Assembly: GCA_035578905.1 (NCBI GenBank)
Contig: JAQJVL010000152.1
Span: forward strand, 124,001 to 188,000
DNA from: Stictocephala bisonia
Taxonomy: Eukaryota; Arthropoda; Insecta; Hemiptera; Membracidae
Length of the DNA: 64,000 nucleotides
Reading direction: 5' to 3'
In this document: positions 1-12,119 of the stretch, piece by piece
How the letters are laid out: each line of letters starts with the position of its first letter
Position numbering within the stretch: the first letter of the stretch is position 1
Position numbers and translations under genes: made by a program
Notes under the pieces: generated by a model
Told to the model about the DNA's origin: nothing
Databases searched by the model: none
Seen by the model: the letters and a program-made list of their open reading frames with translations, nothing else

Positions 1-1778
1 GGCTAGATCTTTTTTTTGAGGCATCATCCTCAGTTGTAAAAAAGAACACAGAAATTATTTCTATGGCCAGAACTTCAGTGATATGAATTTATGTAAAATG
101 TTAAAACAATGTTGTTAATTTACTATGTCTTAAAATTGACAATTTTTACCTTCTTCCCACTAATTCTATTTTATAAATAGGCCATTTAATATAATGTGCT
201 CTAGTAAATGACTGGTATTTCACGACCAACAAATGACCAGCCATTGACTGGGAAGACTTTGGTCATTCGTTGGTACATAGACGGTCATTCAATGGTACAA
301 TGATCTAGAAATAAAAATTATTTCTTATTAATATTTGCAAAAACTTGAGACCCCATCAAGCCATTTAAGACCTGCCTCACTGATTCTATTTATGCTAGCT
401 AATCCCTCCGTAAAACAGCACAAGGGGCATTCTGTGCCTATGTGATCCATTATTTGGATAGACTCCCCGCAATCACATGAGTGATCTAGTGTCAATCCTC
501 ATATGTATTTCTAGTAGTTACATCTTGCAGGAGAGAGCTATATATCCTGGAATATGATTTTTTTTTATCTATCGTCAATTTACTGTGAGATTCAACATAA
601 AATAAAGGAAAACTGAGTAACTTGTCCAAAAATACTCATTTGATATTTTTTTAGGTATATATAGACCTTCAATTTAAGCCCTTATTAAAGTTTATAGGAC
701 AAAAATTAATGAAGCTACAATGAAAAGAGAGAAGATAACTAAATTGTGTTTTTAATAGCTATCAAACTGAAGTCATAACTAATATAGATAGTTATAATTT
801 ATCAAAATTCAACTATAATTTACTTTATTTATAAGTCAGTTATAAGTTACACAAGTTTGAGGAATTTAAAAGGCATACTTAAAAAAAATAAATAAACAAT
901 TAAAAAAACAATCAAAATTAAAATATTGTCTTTTTGTTTAGATAATTACAAAAATAATAGATATTCGTCAAAATTTTTAGGAACAAAATATTTAGTTTTT
1001 TCAATTGAATATTATCTATTTTTGGAATTGCAGTAACACAAAAACGAAATTATGTATGGCCGTTCAAACCCATGCCTACTGTTCGAAAAGTACTCATTTT
1101 GAGCCCTTTAAACAAAAATTCTTTTTTAAAGATAAGGAATAAAAAAGCTAAATGTTTATGAGGAAGTACATAAAATTCCCTTTAAAATGGTTTTATAAAT
1201 GGTATTACGGGCGTTTTGAGATATTGTTAAATTTAATGCCTTTTCGGAGGACCAACTAACGTCCACGGTAGTAAAAGAAATAGTACAAAAGACGCTACCA
1301 CGAACGATCACAGGGATATTAGTTTTATATGTCGAAATTAATGGAAAGAACCAACTGATCTTTAGATGAGATAGTGCATATTTTTGAGCGAAGGACTGAT
1401 AGGATGAGAGATGACCGTAGAGATGGATCCACCAGGCCTGAGATGTCCATGCTGTCTAGCGGTCAGTTCGGAGCACAACACAACACTATTGAGAGTTCAC
1501 ACACTTTAGAACTTTGAATAAAATGCTAGGTAGATCGAGAGAAGAGAGATTAAGAAAAACCACGATCATTGGTTGATGAAATAAGAACTATACAGTGTAA
1601 GAGATGGTCACAGCAATCGCGACGTGAGAGCAGAAAGAACCGTTTCGCGAAACATCATAAGTTCAACTGGTGTTTTAATTTTAGGTAGAAGGGGGAAGCG
1701 TGTTGACGGGGTTCACACCACCGGTTACAAGGGTTAGACAATGTCACCTGATATTTGACTTTTGGCAAGTGCATGTGA
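1..1778. other. Unassigned AT-rich spacer
   Basis: No reading frame of convincing coding character, no repeat with a second copy elsewhere in the window and no RNA gene were recognised. Roughly 1240-1770 is less AT-rich than its surroundings and may be an old transposon remnant, but no motif supports a family. Confidence 0.4.
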
Positions 1779-2940
1779 ATAAAGAATAAATGAATAAATG
1801 AATTTATTCCATCATAATCAGTACAAAGTTATAATAATAAAACAACCCGGAATTGACTGACCACTTTTACGAGTAGTGTGGTCAGTATAGGCAACAAAAT
1901 ACAACAGGTTACTTGTCAGAGTCCAGATTATAGTAGCATGTTGTTATCAGCCGGGCTGCTCTCCGTGGCGTCTACACCTAACACTGATAAGACACATAAC
2001 AGGACCTGCTATGCAAGACCGTACCTTCACTGCAATTCACAACTGATGCACTTCACTACAATACTAATAAACACTAATAAACACAAACAATTCACTTCAG
2101 CCTAGTATAAAAATATTTACAATTTCTTATTTCAATTATTACAATATTTTACCAAAAATAAAACCAAAATACATAATACCATTACAATACAACTATAAAA
2201 CACAAATAAACAGAGAACACATCTTCATTTTTAACTGTAGAATAAGTTACAATTTTCATTTAGTAATAGAAAAGCTTTTAAATTACTACAAAATTTTCTA
2301 ACGTTAACTGAAATTTTAATTTCAAAAGGCAACTTGTTGAAACATTTTGGACCATTATACAGAAATGAATGCTTCAATACGGACTTGTTAATCTTAGGAG
2401 TTCTAAACATTCTCCGGACTATGCTTCTGGTACTGTAATTTAGGTCCGTTGTACCCAAATTACCACTTTTAGTGTAAAAAAGTCTGAGGACTTTAAAAAC
2501 AAACAAATGTTGTAATGGTAATATTTTCAATTGAACGAAAATCGGAAATGAGCTGTCTCGTATTCTCTTGTGTGTAATTATTCTCATAAAATGATTCTGC
2601 ACCACTCTTAATCTCTCTATTAAATATTTAAAAGTCCCACCCCAGCACACAACTCCATACTGAAGTCTTGAATTTACTAGAGCAAAGTACAGAGTTCTTA
2701 ACAAACTTTCATCACAGAAATTTCGCAAAAAATAAAATTTTCTCGTAATCGCTTTAAGTTTGTTTTGCAGTACAGTTATGTGCTTCTCCCATGACAATTT
2801 TGAATCAAAAATTACTCCAAGATATTTGAAATTTTCTTCTTTTGTTATATATTTACAATTACATAGATCTTCCATATTTTTCGCACATTTAATCTCATGA
2901 AATTTAAAGTCGCGGTTAAAGCCAAAATCTTTAAGGCCAA
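1779..2940 (-). pseudogene. 5'-truncated non-LTR retrotransposon, RT C-terminal part and 3' tail
   Basis: The complement of 2231-2875 encodes 214 aa of the C-terminal part of a LINE reverse transcriptase. It shows the thumb signature FKYLGVIFDSKLSWEKHI, then LQYGVVCWGG, then the Tyr/Asn/Leu-rich tail (YNGPKCFNKLPFEIK). The frame stays open to about 2938 with further RT-like residues, then similarity stops abruptly, as in 5' truncation. At 1783-1805 lies a short ATGAATAA-type array, which on the element strand reads as an ATTCATTT repeat, a plausible CR1/Jockey-type 3' tail. The palm domain, its YADD catalytic motif and the endonuclease are absent, so the copy is dead on arrival. The clade cannot be fixed by eye. 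Confidence 0.75.
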
Positions 2941-3960
2941 TAATATTATTTAAATTTCAATATAGTATTAGGTGAATATGTTATGAGTATGTGAGTAGCA
3001 ATTTATGCTTAAGAGTTTATAAACAGATAAGAGGAACTATTAAATTACTTAATTATGAACTATAATTAACTATATGTACAATATTTATTACTAAGTACAG
3101 AACAAATGGATAAAATATCTTAAAATGCAACAGAGTTATGACTAAAAAATGATTCATCTGATTACATTCCAAATATTGGAGCATGAGTTTTTTTTAATTT
3201 TGGAGCGCTCTTTCTTCTATTTGTTACTTATACACTTTTCTCAAGATAACGGTGATACCAAAGGAAATAAGAAATATATGAGGATATGTAGATAAACAAA
3301 AAAGTTGTGTTACATAAATCTGTATGTAGTATAAACACAACATTTCTTACAATTGAAACCATTGTATAAAGAAATTAATTACTTAAAGTTTTAAACCATA
3401 ATATATTTTAACATTTATAAAATAAAATAATTATAATATTTTATAAAATTAATAAGCCTTGATTAAATTAATAATTATAAAGATACTTACACATATTTAT
3501 AACTACACATCATTTAGTTATTTATACGTAGCATCAATTGAGCAGGAACAATTTGTTTCTCGATATATGTGTACAAAAAACAATTATAGTTTTTTCACTA
3601 CTCAAAAATAGTAATAATATTCTGAACATATGATCAAATATCTAAAAACTAAAAAGAATAATAAAACGTAAATATACAAAGAAATATTACATTTACAAAC
3701 ATACAGAAGTTTGAGCTTGGGTTGCTATTCACTTCCAAAATTCATTTGTCTTTGTCTTCCACTTTATCTATATAAACATGTCTAACAACAATCAAAATAT
3801 ACCATCAAATTAGGTAAATTTTTGTAATTTGAATAGTGAATAAATCATAAGGATACTATCAACGTGCGTTTAATAATAAGAGATTAAATCAGGCGGTGCG
3901 TAACCGACAGAAATATGCAAGTATGGTTAAATACTTTTATCAAAATTTGAAAGACAATGA
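2941..3960. other. Unassigned AT-rich spacer
   Basis: About 1 kb of very AT-rich sequence with no recognisable gene or repeat. Confidence 0.4.
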
Positions 3961-3967
3961 CAGATTT

Positions 3968-4290
3968 TAAGGGTAGTCTCATCCCAAAGGCCACTAATTA
4001 AGTCTTATTATTAAAAACGATAAATAGTTAATATATTTTAAGATCAATATATCCTACACAACGTTTAAAGACTGTTTTGTCAACATTTTAATAAAAGGGG
4101 TAGTTTTTAGGGTAGTAATATCTTAAAAGCCACAATTTAAGTTGTATAGTATAAAATAATAAATATTTAACAAATCTCAAAACAATTACATCTTATACAG
4201 TGCTTAAAAATATTTTTTCCAATATATTACAATAAAGGGTAGTTTTAACCCCCTTAAAACAAAAAGCACAACTTGCGCTTATAAACTTTG
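3968..4290. repeat. Degenerate tandem repeat, about 130-bp unit
   Basis: Two units and a partial third begin with GGGTAGT and continue with a poorly conserved 'AAAGCCACAA..TTAAGT' block and an AT-rich filler (starts near 3970, 4105 and 4237). Identity is modest, so the array is old. It has no coding content. Confidence 0.55.
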
Positions 4291-4753
4291 AAGTAGATGG
4301 TAAGACAAGCTTAATTCCAAATGTTCAGAAAATGTTGTCTTTCTTGAAAACTTTCAGAGGTATTACTTTATTTTACCTTCAGTGACTGGACTAATTAATT
4401 GGTCATGAACTGAAGTCAGCACTCAGCACCCATAAAGAGAAACCGGTTCAAATCCAGATTATGAGTTTAACTTTTTTAAAGAAGAAAATATTAAAATAAA
4501 AAAGTATTATCACTTTATTGTTGCTGACTGCTAATTTTTGCTGTGACAATTTGATTTATTTCTAAATGTTAAGTATAATTTTAAATAAAACCATATAATT
4601 AATTTAATAGAACCATAAAATAGGATCTTTAAATTAATTAACTTAAATTAAAAAGTTAGTTAATTACAAATTAAATTATATTCAAACATGGGATTCAGTA
4701 CGGATTTGAGAGAGAGTGATCTTGTGTTTGCATAAGTCAGAAGTCATCAGGCA

Positions 4754-5191
4754 ATGCCTGCAACTATTGACAAAATAGAAGAAAATGAAAAATCTGTTCC
4801 CTATCATGTGACGTTCTTTGTAACAAGAGAAATAGCAAAATGTAGAGATAAAAATATTTTCTTAAAAAATTATAAGGAGAAACTAGGTTTGCCCAGAAAG
4901 AAAGATAACAATTTTAACTTAGCCATATAAGAGATGAGAAAAGTAGATTTAGGAAAAATTGGGAATAGAAGTAATAATGCTACTCCAAAAATGTATAGGC
5001 AGTCAGAAAACCAGAAACTAAAATGTATTAAAGCAAATAAGGTCAAAATCAGCAAAATAACACCTTCTACCGAAAAAAAAGGTCTACAGAAAAAAATGAC
5101 AGGACATTGGGCATTTCAATTCATCAGTCATCAGTTGAATGTCATGATTGGTAGACAATATTTGGAGATTTCCAATGCTTCGAGTGTTTAA
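4754..5191 (+). pseudogene. Possible decayed ORF of unknown family
   Basis: From an ATG at 4754 the frame runs 58 codons to a TAA (4928-4930) and continues in the same frame to 5191, giving about 145 codons with one internal stop. The product would be Lys/Asn/Ile-rich and basic. A same-frame continuation across a single stop, in DNA this AT-rich, hints at a broken gene, probably of a mobile element. I recognise no domain. It may equally be chance; codon-based tests would decide. Confidence 0.25.
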
Positions 5192-6185
5192 GGAAACAAA
5201 CACAAACGTCTATACTGTCCAAATATTTTCTACCAATATGAACAATCCAATGCTAACAAATAACTTTCAAACAACAGTTGAATGTCAATACAAAGACATT
5301 GATATGTTGATTATGATTGATATAAACACTTCTGATTCTTTAATTGTGACACTAATTAATTATTTACAAAATCTTCCTCAATAAAAAGCATTAACTGTCA
5401 GGCCTTAAGGTATTCTGTAGAGTAGGTCAGATAGAATAAAATAATATTAATATCATTGTTATTATAGTTCTTGTTAACTGTTGAGAATGTTGTTACGAGA
5501 TGACATTTATGTAAATAAGTACATACAGTTAAATAATGTTTATGTAAACATTTTAATTTATGTTGGTTGATATATAGGATGGTAAATATATAACACAGAG
5601 TAGGTGGGGGAGTTTGCTGTTCAATGATTGAGTTTGTGGGACTCACCATTGGTGGTTATTATGAATTTATATTGATTTTGTAACGGTTTGTGTAGTACGT
5701 GGGCAGTGGATTTCTGAATATAAATATAATAATTTATGCAATCCTAGGTCAATGTATGTCGAGTATTGTTGTGAATATAATTGCTAATAAATATCTCTTA
5801 AATTCCTTCACTTTTTTAATGTAAAAAAAAGTTTGCATAGTTGTGGAGAGTATCATTGATCAATAATATATGTATGAAGTAGCATCTTTAATCGTGAGTC
5901 AATGCATATCTTGGAATATTTGTGAGTGAAGCGATGTGAAATTATATTTCTAATAACTAAAGCTTCCAGTAATAACTGCATCAAGGTGTTATCTCTTGCA
6001 ATATTTATATCACCAAACGTTTTGCCCATGCTGTGAAGTAGCATCCTCAGTAGTATCTCTAACACTGAAGTGGCAATTAGTGAATGGACTCGAATCACCA
6101 AACTGCTAATTTTTCTCTGACATTTTTCTGTTGTACCAGTTTAATGTACAACAGAAAAATGCAGAAAATACAGTTAATACAGAAT
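5192..6185. other. Unassigned spacer
   Basis: No supported gene. Short open frames on both strands lack any family resemblance. Confidence 0.4.
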
Positions 6186-6189
6186 ATAA

Positions 6190-6870
6190 TCGTTTGAGCC
6201 TTAGGAATCCTAGAGTAGTTATAGTGCCACAGCCTAGCCTGACATTGTTCTAGAAATGCTTTTCTTTCAATGCTCCTAGAATTTTTAATGTACTACCCGT
6301 GGAAATAAAAAATTCTAATTCTAGGACAAAATATAAAAAAATGGTTAAGAAATGGCTTGTGTCTTGCCACAATATTGAAAACATATTGGCTTAGATTGCA
6401 TCTAATTAATTTGTTTATTAAATCTATTTTCCTAATTCATAGTGGTAACAAATATTTCATTTACTAAATTTCCTCTATTATTGCTTGAAAAATGTAGAAC
6501 AAATTTTGTATATATTTTTAGTCTTATTAATATGGAATCTGAATTTCAGTCAGCTCGCTACCTTTAGTTTTAGTTTATTTAAGTAATAGCAACCCCAAAA
6601 CAGTTTTTACTCTGGGGTGCTTATTTATTTTACCAAAAGTTGTAATTTCCATGTAGATATTTATTTCTTTATTTGTTTGTTGATAGATAAGAAATTTTAT
6701 AAACAATCAAATTATTCTTTCCAGTTGTATTTGAACAATTTGTATGATTACTTTCTCTACTATTTATATATTCAAAAATACTAGAAAAACTGATGAAAAA
6801 AAGACTTATGACATTTACAAATAACAATGGTAATAATGGAATGGTACAAAGAAATGGTAAAACAAATTAT
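6190..6870 (+). pseudogene. 3' end of a non-LTR retrotransposon
   Basis: Read on the + strand, about 6195-6394 gives the end of an RT protein: TRNPRVVIVPQPSL, then NAPRIFNVLPVEIKNSNSRT and a Lys/Trp-rich finish before a TAG at 6392. This is the usual C-terminal pattern of Jockey/CR1-type LINEs (N..P..FN.LP.EIK). One internal stop is present. A T-rich stretch of about 480 bp that I read as 3' UTR follows. Only the extreme C terminus remains, so it is a 5'-truncated, inactive copy. Confidence 0.6.
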
Positions 6871-6984
6871 TTTTTGATTTTGATTTGATTTTGGTGACTG
6901 AACTGTCACTTGTTTGATCTCCCTGCTATGTTAGCTGCCAACCATGTGGCCATTAGAAAGGAAGTAGGAATTAATTCAATGCAT

Positions 6985-7215
6985 AAAAAAGAAGAGAAGA
7001 GAATAACCAGATGAGATGGTTTAGACATGTAACAAACAATAATTCCTGTGAAAGTATTGGAGGCACAAGAAGAGAGAAGGAAGCCTAAAAGAAGACTGTG
7101 GAAGAAATGCATAGACATATTTAAAAGAATGTATTAATAATACAGGAGAAATTGGGAAGATGTATTCAGAGAATAACTATAGAATGACAGAAGAATGTAA
7201 AAAGACTTATGCCAG
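6985..7215 (+). pseudogene. Remnant of an RTE/R-type LINE C terminus
   Basis: Frames on the + strand give fragments such as NQMRWFRHV, then (after a frame change) VLEAQEERRKPKRR and KKCIDIF, then RNWEDVFRE. This is the familiar 'R.RWFGHV...R.PRGRP..RW.D' tail found at the end of many LINE reverse transcriptases. The frame breaks at least once and stops occur, so only a decayed fragment remains. Confidence 0.5.
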
Positions 7216-8620
7216 CCACACACTGCATTTAACACAATACAACATTGTGTTCGATGGTGGCCACTCACCAAATCTATCATGTCAAGACACAATGCTAAAC
7301 GTTATGGAAGTGAGTAATTTCTCATTCTCGCTTGATAGTGAAGACTAGTTTGTTAATAGAAGTGCAGTTCATACAGTTTAAATTGTTAACAAGTCCTTTT
7401 TTTCTTCTCTCTGAAAATACGAGTAAAATGGTAAAAATATTAATGATAGATTTTAATATTTATTAATTGATTCTGAACAAATTCATCTATACCTAATAGA
7501 ATTAGTCACTTTTATAAAACTATTATTTCATACTTTCTTAATATACTCTTCTCTCCAGAAAACAATAGGCTACACTAAAAAAATTGGCGATAGATTTTAA
7601 AATTCTATTTAATTAATTCTGAACAAAGTCATACATAATAGTCAATAACAGTATCCACAGCTATAACACAAGAAGTAATAATCAGATAAATAGAAGCTGC
7701 AATAGGCTAAGTAAAACTTTAAATAATCATGTAGCAATGCCTATTAAGATATTTAATAAGTTAATAAAACTTATCAATTGTATTCTGATAGACAGTCACT
7801 GTTTTTGAGAAAATTTTATGGCTGGCTCAGTAAATCCTTTTTATTCTGTTAGTGACTTCATGTCCGTAAAGGAAACCAAACTCTAGTCAAGCTTTTAGTA
7901 CCTGATTAAAATATTTATAGTTTATTTTATTTATTTATTTTTAATGTATAACTTAATGTGTCAGTTTTATCTATTAAGTTATTTATTTATATTTGTTTAT
8001 CACTGCTATAGTTTATTTGTAAACTCTAATTGTTATATCTTTCAAATTTTTAATTATGTTATTGTTTTGTTTTTAATGTTTTTCAAGGTAAATGTTGTCT
8101 TATTTACTACCTAACATATTTATTTCTGTTAAATTGTCAGTACAATATTTATTTGATGTTCATTTTATGAAACATTACTTCATACATTTTAATCATGCTA
8201 TCCACAGAACCAATATCATCCCCTAGATAGTTTTTTGGGCATCATGTCTTTTTTATTATTAATATTATCTAATAGTTTTTATTAATACTTGTTTATATCT
8301 AACTGTATCCTGTATACCTATTGCTGTATACCTCTGACAATTAATTGTCAATGCATTTATGTCAAATGACAAATAAAATGACATAATTATGAGTCATTAG
8401 TCACTTTTCTAAAAATATTATTTTCTGATTTTTTTAAGTAAACAATGTCATAAAATGGGTCATACCATAAATAGTATAGTATTATAATCAATCATTGGAA
8501 AGTTAAGTAATATAATCAAATACATAATTAATGATATTAATAAAATTAATTCTGTATTATGGTGTTCTTTTAGACTAGGGTTTTATATATATAGGATATA
8601 TTGTTTATATACAGTATATA
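7216..8620. other. Unassigned AT-rich spacer
   Basis: T-rich sequence without a supportable gene. Several AATAAA motifs occur but no transcript can be inferred. Confidence 0.4.
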
Positions 8621-8745
8621 CAGGGTGTCCCAAAAGTCGACGTCCAAACTTCACAGGCTTGTTATATGGATCATTTCCAACAAAAAATGTCCTTTGTGTA
8701 TTTATCGTATTCAAACAGTGACTGCAAATGTATTTTTACCCTAAG

Positions 8746-8943
8746 CTAATGCCCAAATATCTTAAAAACTTCCCTAATTAATGCAGAATTCAAAAATACT
8801 AACACACTAACAAATTTGTTAACTTCTTTAGAGAATTGGTGAATTTTTCTAAATAAGTACACATTTTTGCGGGCTGGCCACTTGTCCACCCTCGCGTGGC
8901 GGCGGTTCTTCGCGGAAGTTTTATGCATGGACAAAGCTAACAA
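8746..8943 (-). CDS. 65-codon ORF in the left inverted arm
   Basis: The frame starts MLALSMHKTSAK and ends FKIFGH, basic at the N terminus (RRHARVDKWPARK). The matching frame in the right arm differs at only a handful of residues and is also intact. The two copies point outward, toward the element ends. I recognise no domain. The mirror copy is expected from the inverted repeat, so conservation alone does not prove that it is translated. Confidence 0.25.
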   Translation of the reverse strand: MLALSMHKTSAKNRRHARVDKWPARKNVYLFRKIHQFSKEVNKFVSVLVFLNSALIREVFKIFGH

Positions 8944-9189
8944 GTCATTTCAAAAAGGCTAGAGCAATAATGTAACTGCTATTTAAACACATATTTTGTG
9001 CTGACGTTATAATTTTATTAAGTAAATATTTTTATAAATATTTAGTGTAATACAGTAACATTAAAGTTGGTGAATTTTTAAGTAAAATTAATTGTTACAA
9101 GTAAACAAAGCAATAAGGATAATAAGCACCCGTACAGTGGTAAGGAAATAGATTAAATAAATTACAGTACCATTTTTTGAAATATACCT

Positions 9190-10303
9190 ATTACCTATCA
9201 GGGAAGAAGGTCGGAATTTGAAATAAAAGTTCAAAATTCCGACCTTCTTCCCTGATACAAAGCTGACAATGACGACAATTTCTCCTTAGAGAATGAAAGG
9301 ATTGTTTATTATTCTTAATTGTGTTGGTAACTGTTATTCGTTGTCTTAGTTCATCTTGTGTATGGAAATCAGAAGAAATCACCAATTCCCTGTAGTATCT
9401 CTACAAAAATAAATCATTGTAGTTTAGATCAGATGATCTGGGCGGCCATACTATGGTTCCTCGTTTTCCAATCCTGCAATTTTGGAATTCAGCATTTATA
9501 TAGAGCCCAACTTCATGAGAATAATGGGCTGGAGTGCCATCACATTGAAACCAAATATTTTCACGTATGTCAAATGTAACATCTTCAAGGATTTCTCTAA
9601 TGTTGTTTTACAGAAAGTTAAAATAATTTGCTCCATTCAGTCTACCTGGAAACTCAAATGGCCTAACTAATTTGCCTTTAACGATACCAGCCCACATGTT
9701 AATTCCAAACTAGAGCTGAAAGTTATCATTTCTTATTACTTTAGGGTTTTCATATGACAAATAATGTGTGTTGTGATCATTGTAAATTTTTGTTCTTTTG
9801 ACAAAACTTTCGTCAGTGCACAAAATGTTATTGAAAACCCCAGGATGAACTTAATTTCTTCTAAGCATCTCTCTACAAAAGCGTGCTCTTCTAGCATAAT
9901 CTGTGGGTAGATGAGATTGAACTCGCTGCATATGATAAGGATATAACTGGTAACTTTTAAGGCTCTGGTGAACTGATGAACTTGGTATGGCAGTCTGTTT
10001 GGATAAACGGTGGACACTTGTAGTTGGATCTTCTTCTATCATATTTACAATTATTTGATCATAGTTATTGTTAATATGGGTTCTGCCTAACCTCTCAGAA
10101 TGTCCGGGAATCTTACCCTCCTGATAAGATCTATGCAGATACAGAAATACTATATGATCAGGAAATCGTTCTCTGTTAAGATACCTAACTTTATATTCCC
10201 TTACAACAGCATGGGCATTTCCGTTACAAAGACCATACAAAAATGCACGTCTTTGAAAAATATTCCTCATGGGGGAATACCCTAACAGTGTAACACATGT
10301 CAT
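9190..10303 (-). pseudogene. Mariner-superfamily transposase (DUF4817-like HTH plus DDE_3), broken
   Basis: On the - strand the open part 10303-9851 (150 codons) carries the N-terminal helix-turn-helix region seen in SETMAR/DUF4817-type transposases: FLYGLCNGNAHAVVREY, then RFPDHIVFLYLHR, TTSVHRLSKQ and LYPYHMQRVQ. The same frame continues through stops into the catalytic region. That region shows ILCTDESFV (first Asp), then INMWAGIVKGK, then WFQCDGTPAHYS (second Asp) and WPPRSSDLNYND (third Asp). At least four in-frame stops interrupt it (after RRN, FQL, NFL and FLW-like positions), so no active enzyme can be made. The C-terminal part (HTQDELRQRI) is at 9385-9191. The three-Asp catalytic pattern is known for the family; its assignment here is by eye. 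Confidence 0.85.
9197..9256. repeat. Perfect 23-bp hairpin at the transposase 3' end
   Basis: Arms 9197-9219 and 9234-9256 are exact inverse complements (ATCAGGGAAGAAGGTCGGAA and three more bases) around a 14-nt loop. It sits at the 3' end of the decayed transposase frame, inside the long terminal repeats. Confidence 0.85.
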
Positions 10304-10695
10304 AATACAAACTGAAACACTTAAAAAACAAACATGAAATAAAAAAAAAAAAAATAGATTATTTCAGCAAACAACACACAAAAGACTGTTAATGAAAATT
10401 TTCAACGTTGCACTGATATCAAATATTCAATGTTTATTAATAACCATCTGGTCAACAATAAAACATCTAATCCAACAACAACAGCTGATTTGTTTTGAGT
10501 GTTATTAATAGCTGATTTTAATTGTAGGGCCCTGATATTAGTGGTATTATTTGTAATGTACTGCAGGAGACTAAACAAGTTTAATAAATCAATGTAAAGG
10601 GTTTAACAATTATTTACTTAATAAAATTATAACTTCAGCACAAAATGTGTGTTTAAATAGCAGTTACATTATTGCTCTAGCCTTTTTGAAATGAC

Positions 10696-10893
10696 TTGTT
10701 AGCTTTGTCTATGCATAAAACTTCCGCGAAGAAACGCCGCCACGCGAGGGTGGACAAGTGGCCAGCCCGCAAAAACGTGTACTTATTTAGAAAAATTCAC
10801 CAATTCTCTAAAGAAGTTAACGAATTTGTTAATGTGTTAGTATTTTTGAATTCTGCATTAATTAAGGTAGTTTTTAAGATATTTGGGCATTAG
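10696..10893 (+). CDS. 65-codon ORF in the right inverted arm
   Basis: Mirror copy of the 8943-8746 frame with a few substitutions (for example K for N in the KTSAKK segment, E for K and N for S further on). It runs outward to the right end of the transposon. No domain is recognised and no initiation context decides whether it is real. Confidence 0.25.
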   Translation: MLALSMHKTSAKKRRHARVDKWPARKNVYLFRKIHQFSKEVNEFVNVLVFLNSALIKVVFKIFGH

Positions 10894-11260
10894 CTTAGGG
10901 TAAAAATACATTTGCAGTCACCGTTTGATTGTAGTAGTAACTTTATTTTAAGTTAAAAAATAAAGTTTAAACACGATTAATTTATGTTTTTGACATCCCG
11001 AAATGCCTTAAAACTGTATACTTATGCAAATACACTGATTAAAATTATACTGTATAAGTTTTAAGGCTTCTGTGTGAATTATTTCTAATATAAAAATAAT
11101 TTTTTCAGTTGCAGTACACATATTTTTAAAAATATTTAAAAAGTCAATAGCTTGGTAACTATTAACTATTAATACGATAAATACACAAAGGACATTTTTT
11201 ATTGGAAATGATCCATATAACAAGCCTGTGAAGTTTGGACGTCGACTTTTGGGACACCCT

Positions 11261-11282
11261 GTATATATATATATATATATAT
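11261..11282. repeat. (TA)n microsatellite
   Basis: About eleven TA dinucleotides directly follow the right end of the transposon, so the exact target copy cannot be singled out on this side. Confidence 0.8.
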
Positions 11283-11789
11283 ACAGGACTATTGTTTTGT
11301 AAATAATACAAAAGCAGTCTACCTCAACAGGTATCGACAATCTCACATCATTACCGTCTCAACTCAACTCATTAAATATTAGAGAGAAAAAAGGATATGA
11401 GTTTGTGCTTTTCTTTTATTTTGTCCTTAACTTCTGACTGGTTCTTTGCATATCACATTATTTAAACCCTTAACTATTTTTAAATTTTAAGAGGTTTTGT
11501 TTTAAAAAAGTGCTTATTTTTTTATTTTCTAATATGAATTGTTATAGTTTGAAAACAACTAAAACTGCTAATAACAATTTAAAAAATTATATAAATAAGA
11601 CAAATTTACATAGTTTTCTATGTAGCTTAGTTAGTTTTATTCCAATAAAAAAAATTATAAAAATATAAAAAAACCAGTAACCACAATAACACAAAATAAA
11701 AAAATAATAATTATACCTAATACATTAACTCAATATATACAAGCACAATAATTACAGTTCACTAATCTAATATCTATAAAGCTGCTGCA
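11283..11789. other. Unassigned AT-rich spacer
   Basis: Nothing supportable seen. Confidence 0.35.
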
Positions 11790-12119
11790 TGTGTAACTCA
11801 CTCACTCACTCACTGACTGACTCACGTATACAAACTCTAACCCACTTCCAGATGAGCTAGAAACTTGAAATTTGGCACACTTGTAGGTTTTACCGGGCAA
11901 CCAAGGAGAAATTTCCAAAAACTAAATATTTAAAATTTTTAACCCCCCAAAAAATCAAAATGGTGGACAGGAATTTTAAATTGTTTGCAGATTTACTTAC
12001 GGCTTTGTGGGCAAACTGTTGGTTGTAGAGCTAATCTGACAGAATACTCCATATTTCTAATTAAATTTCCTAAAATTTTGTTAAGGGGTCATTTTTTTGT
12101 ATTTTTGATAATAACTATG

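Larger units (their letters stand above)
8621..11261 (-). mobile_element. Decayed mariner-type transposon with long inverted ends
   Basis: The element starts CAGGGTGTCCCAAAAGTCGA at 8621 and ends with the exact complement at 11261, with TA on both sides, the Tc1/mariner target. The terminal inverted repeats are unusually long: the right arm is about 650 bp (10611-11261). The left arm (8621 to about 9029) matches it but lacks an internal block of some 240-270 bp. A transposase pseudogene lies between the arms on the - strand. The element abuts AT microsatellite DNA on its right. Long inverted ends on a mariner relative suggest a foldback-like derivative. Confidence 0.88.
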
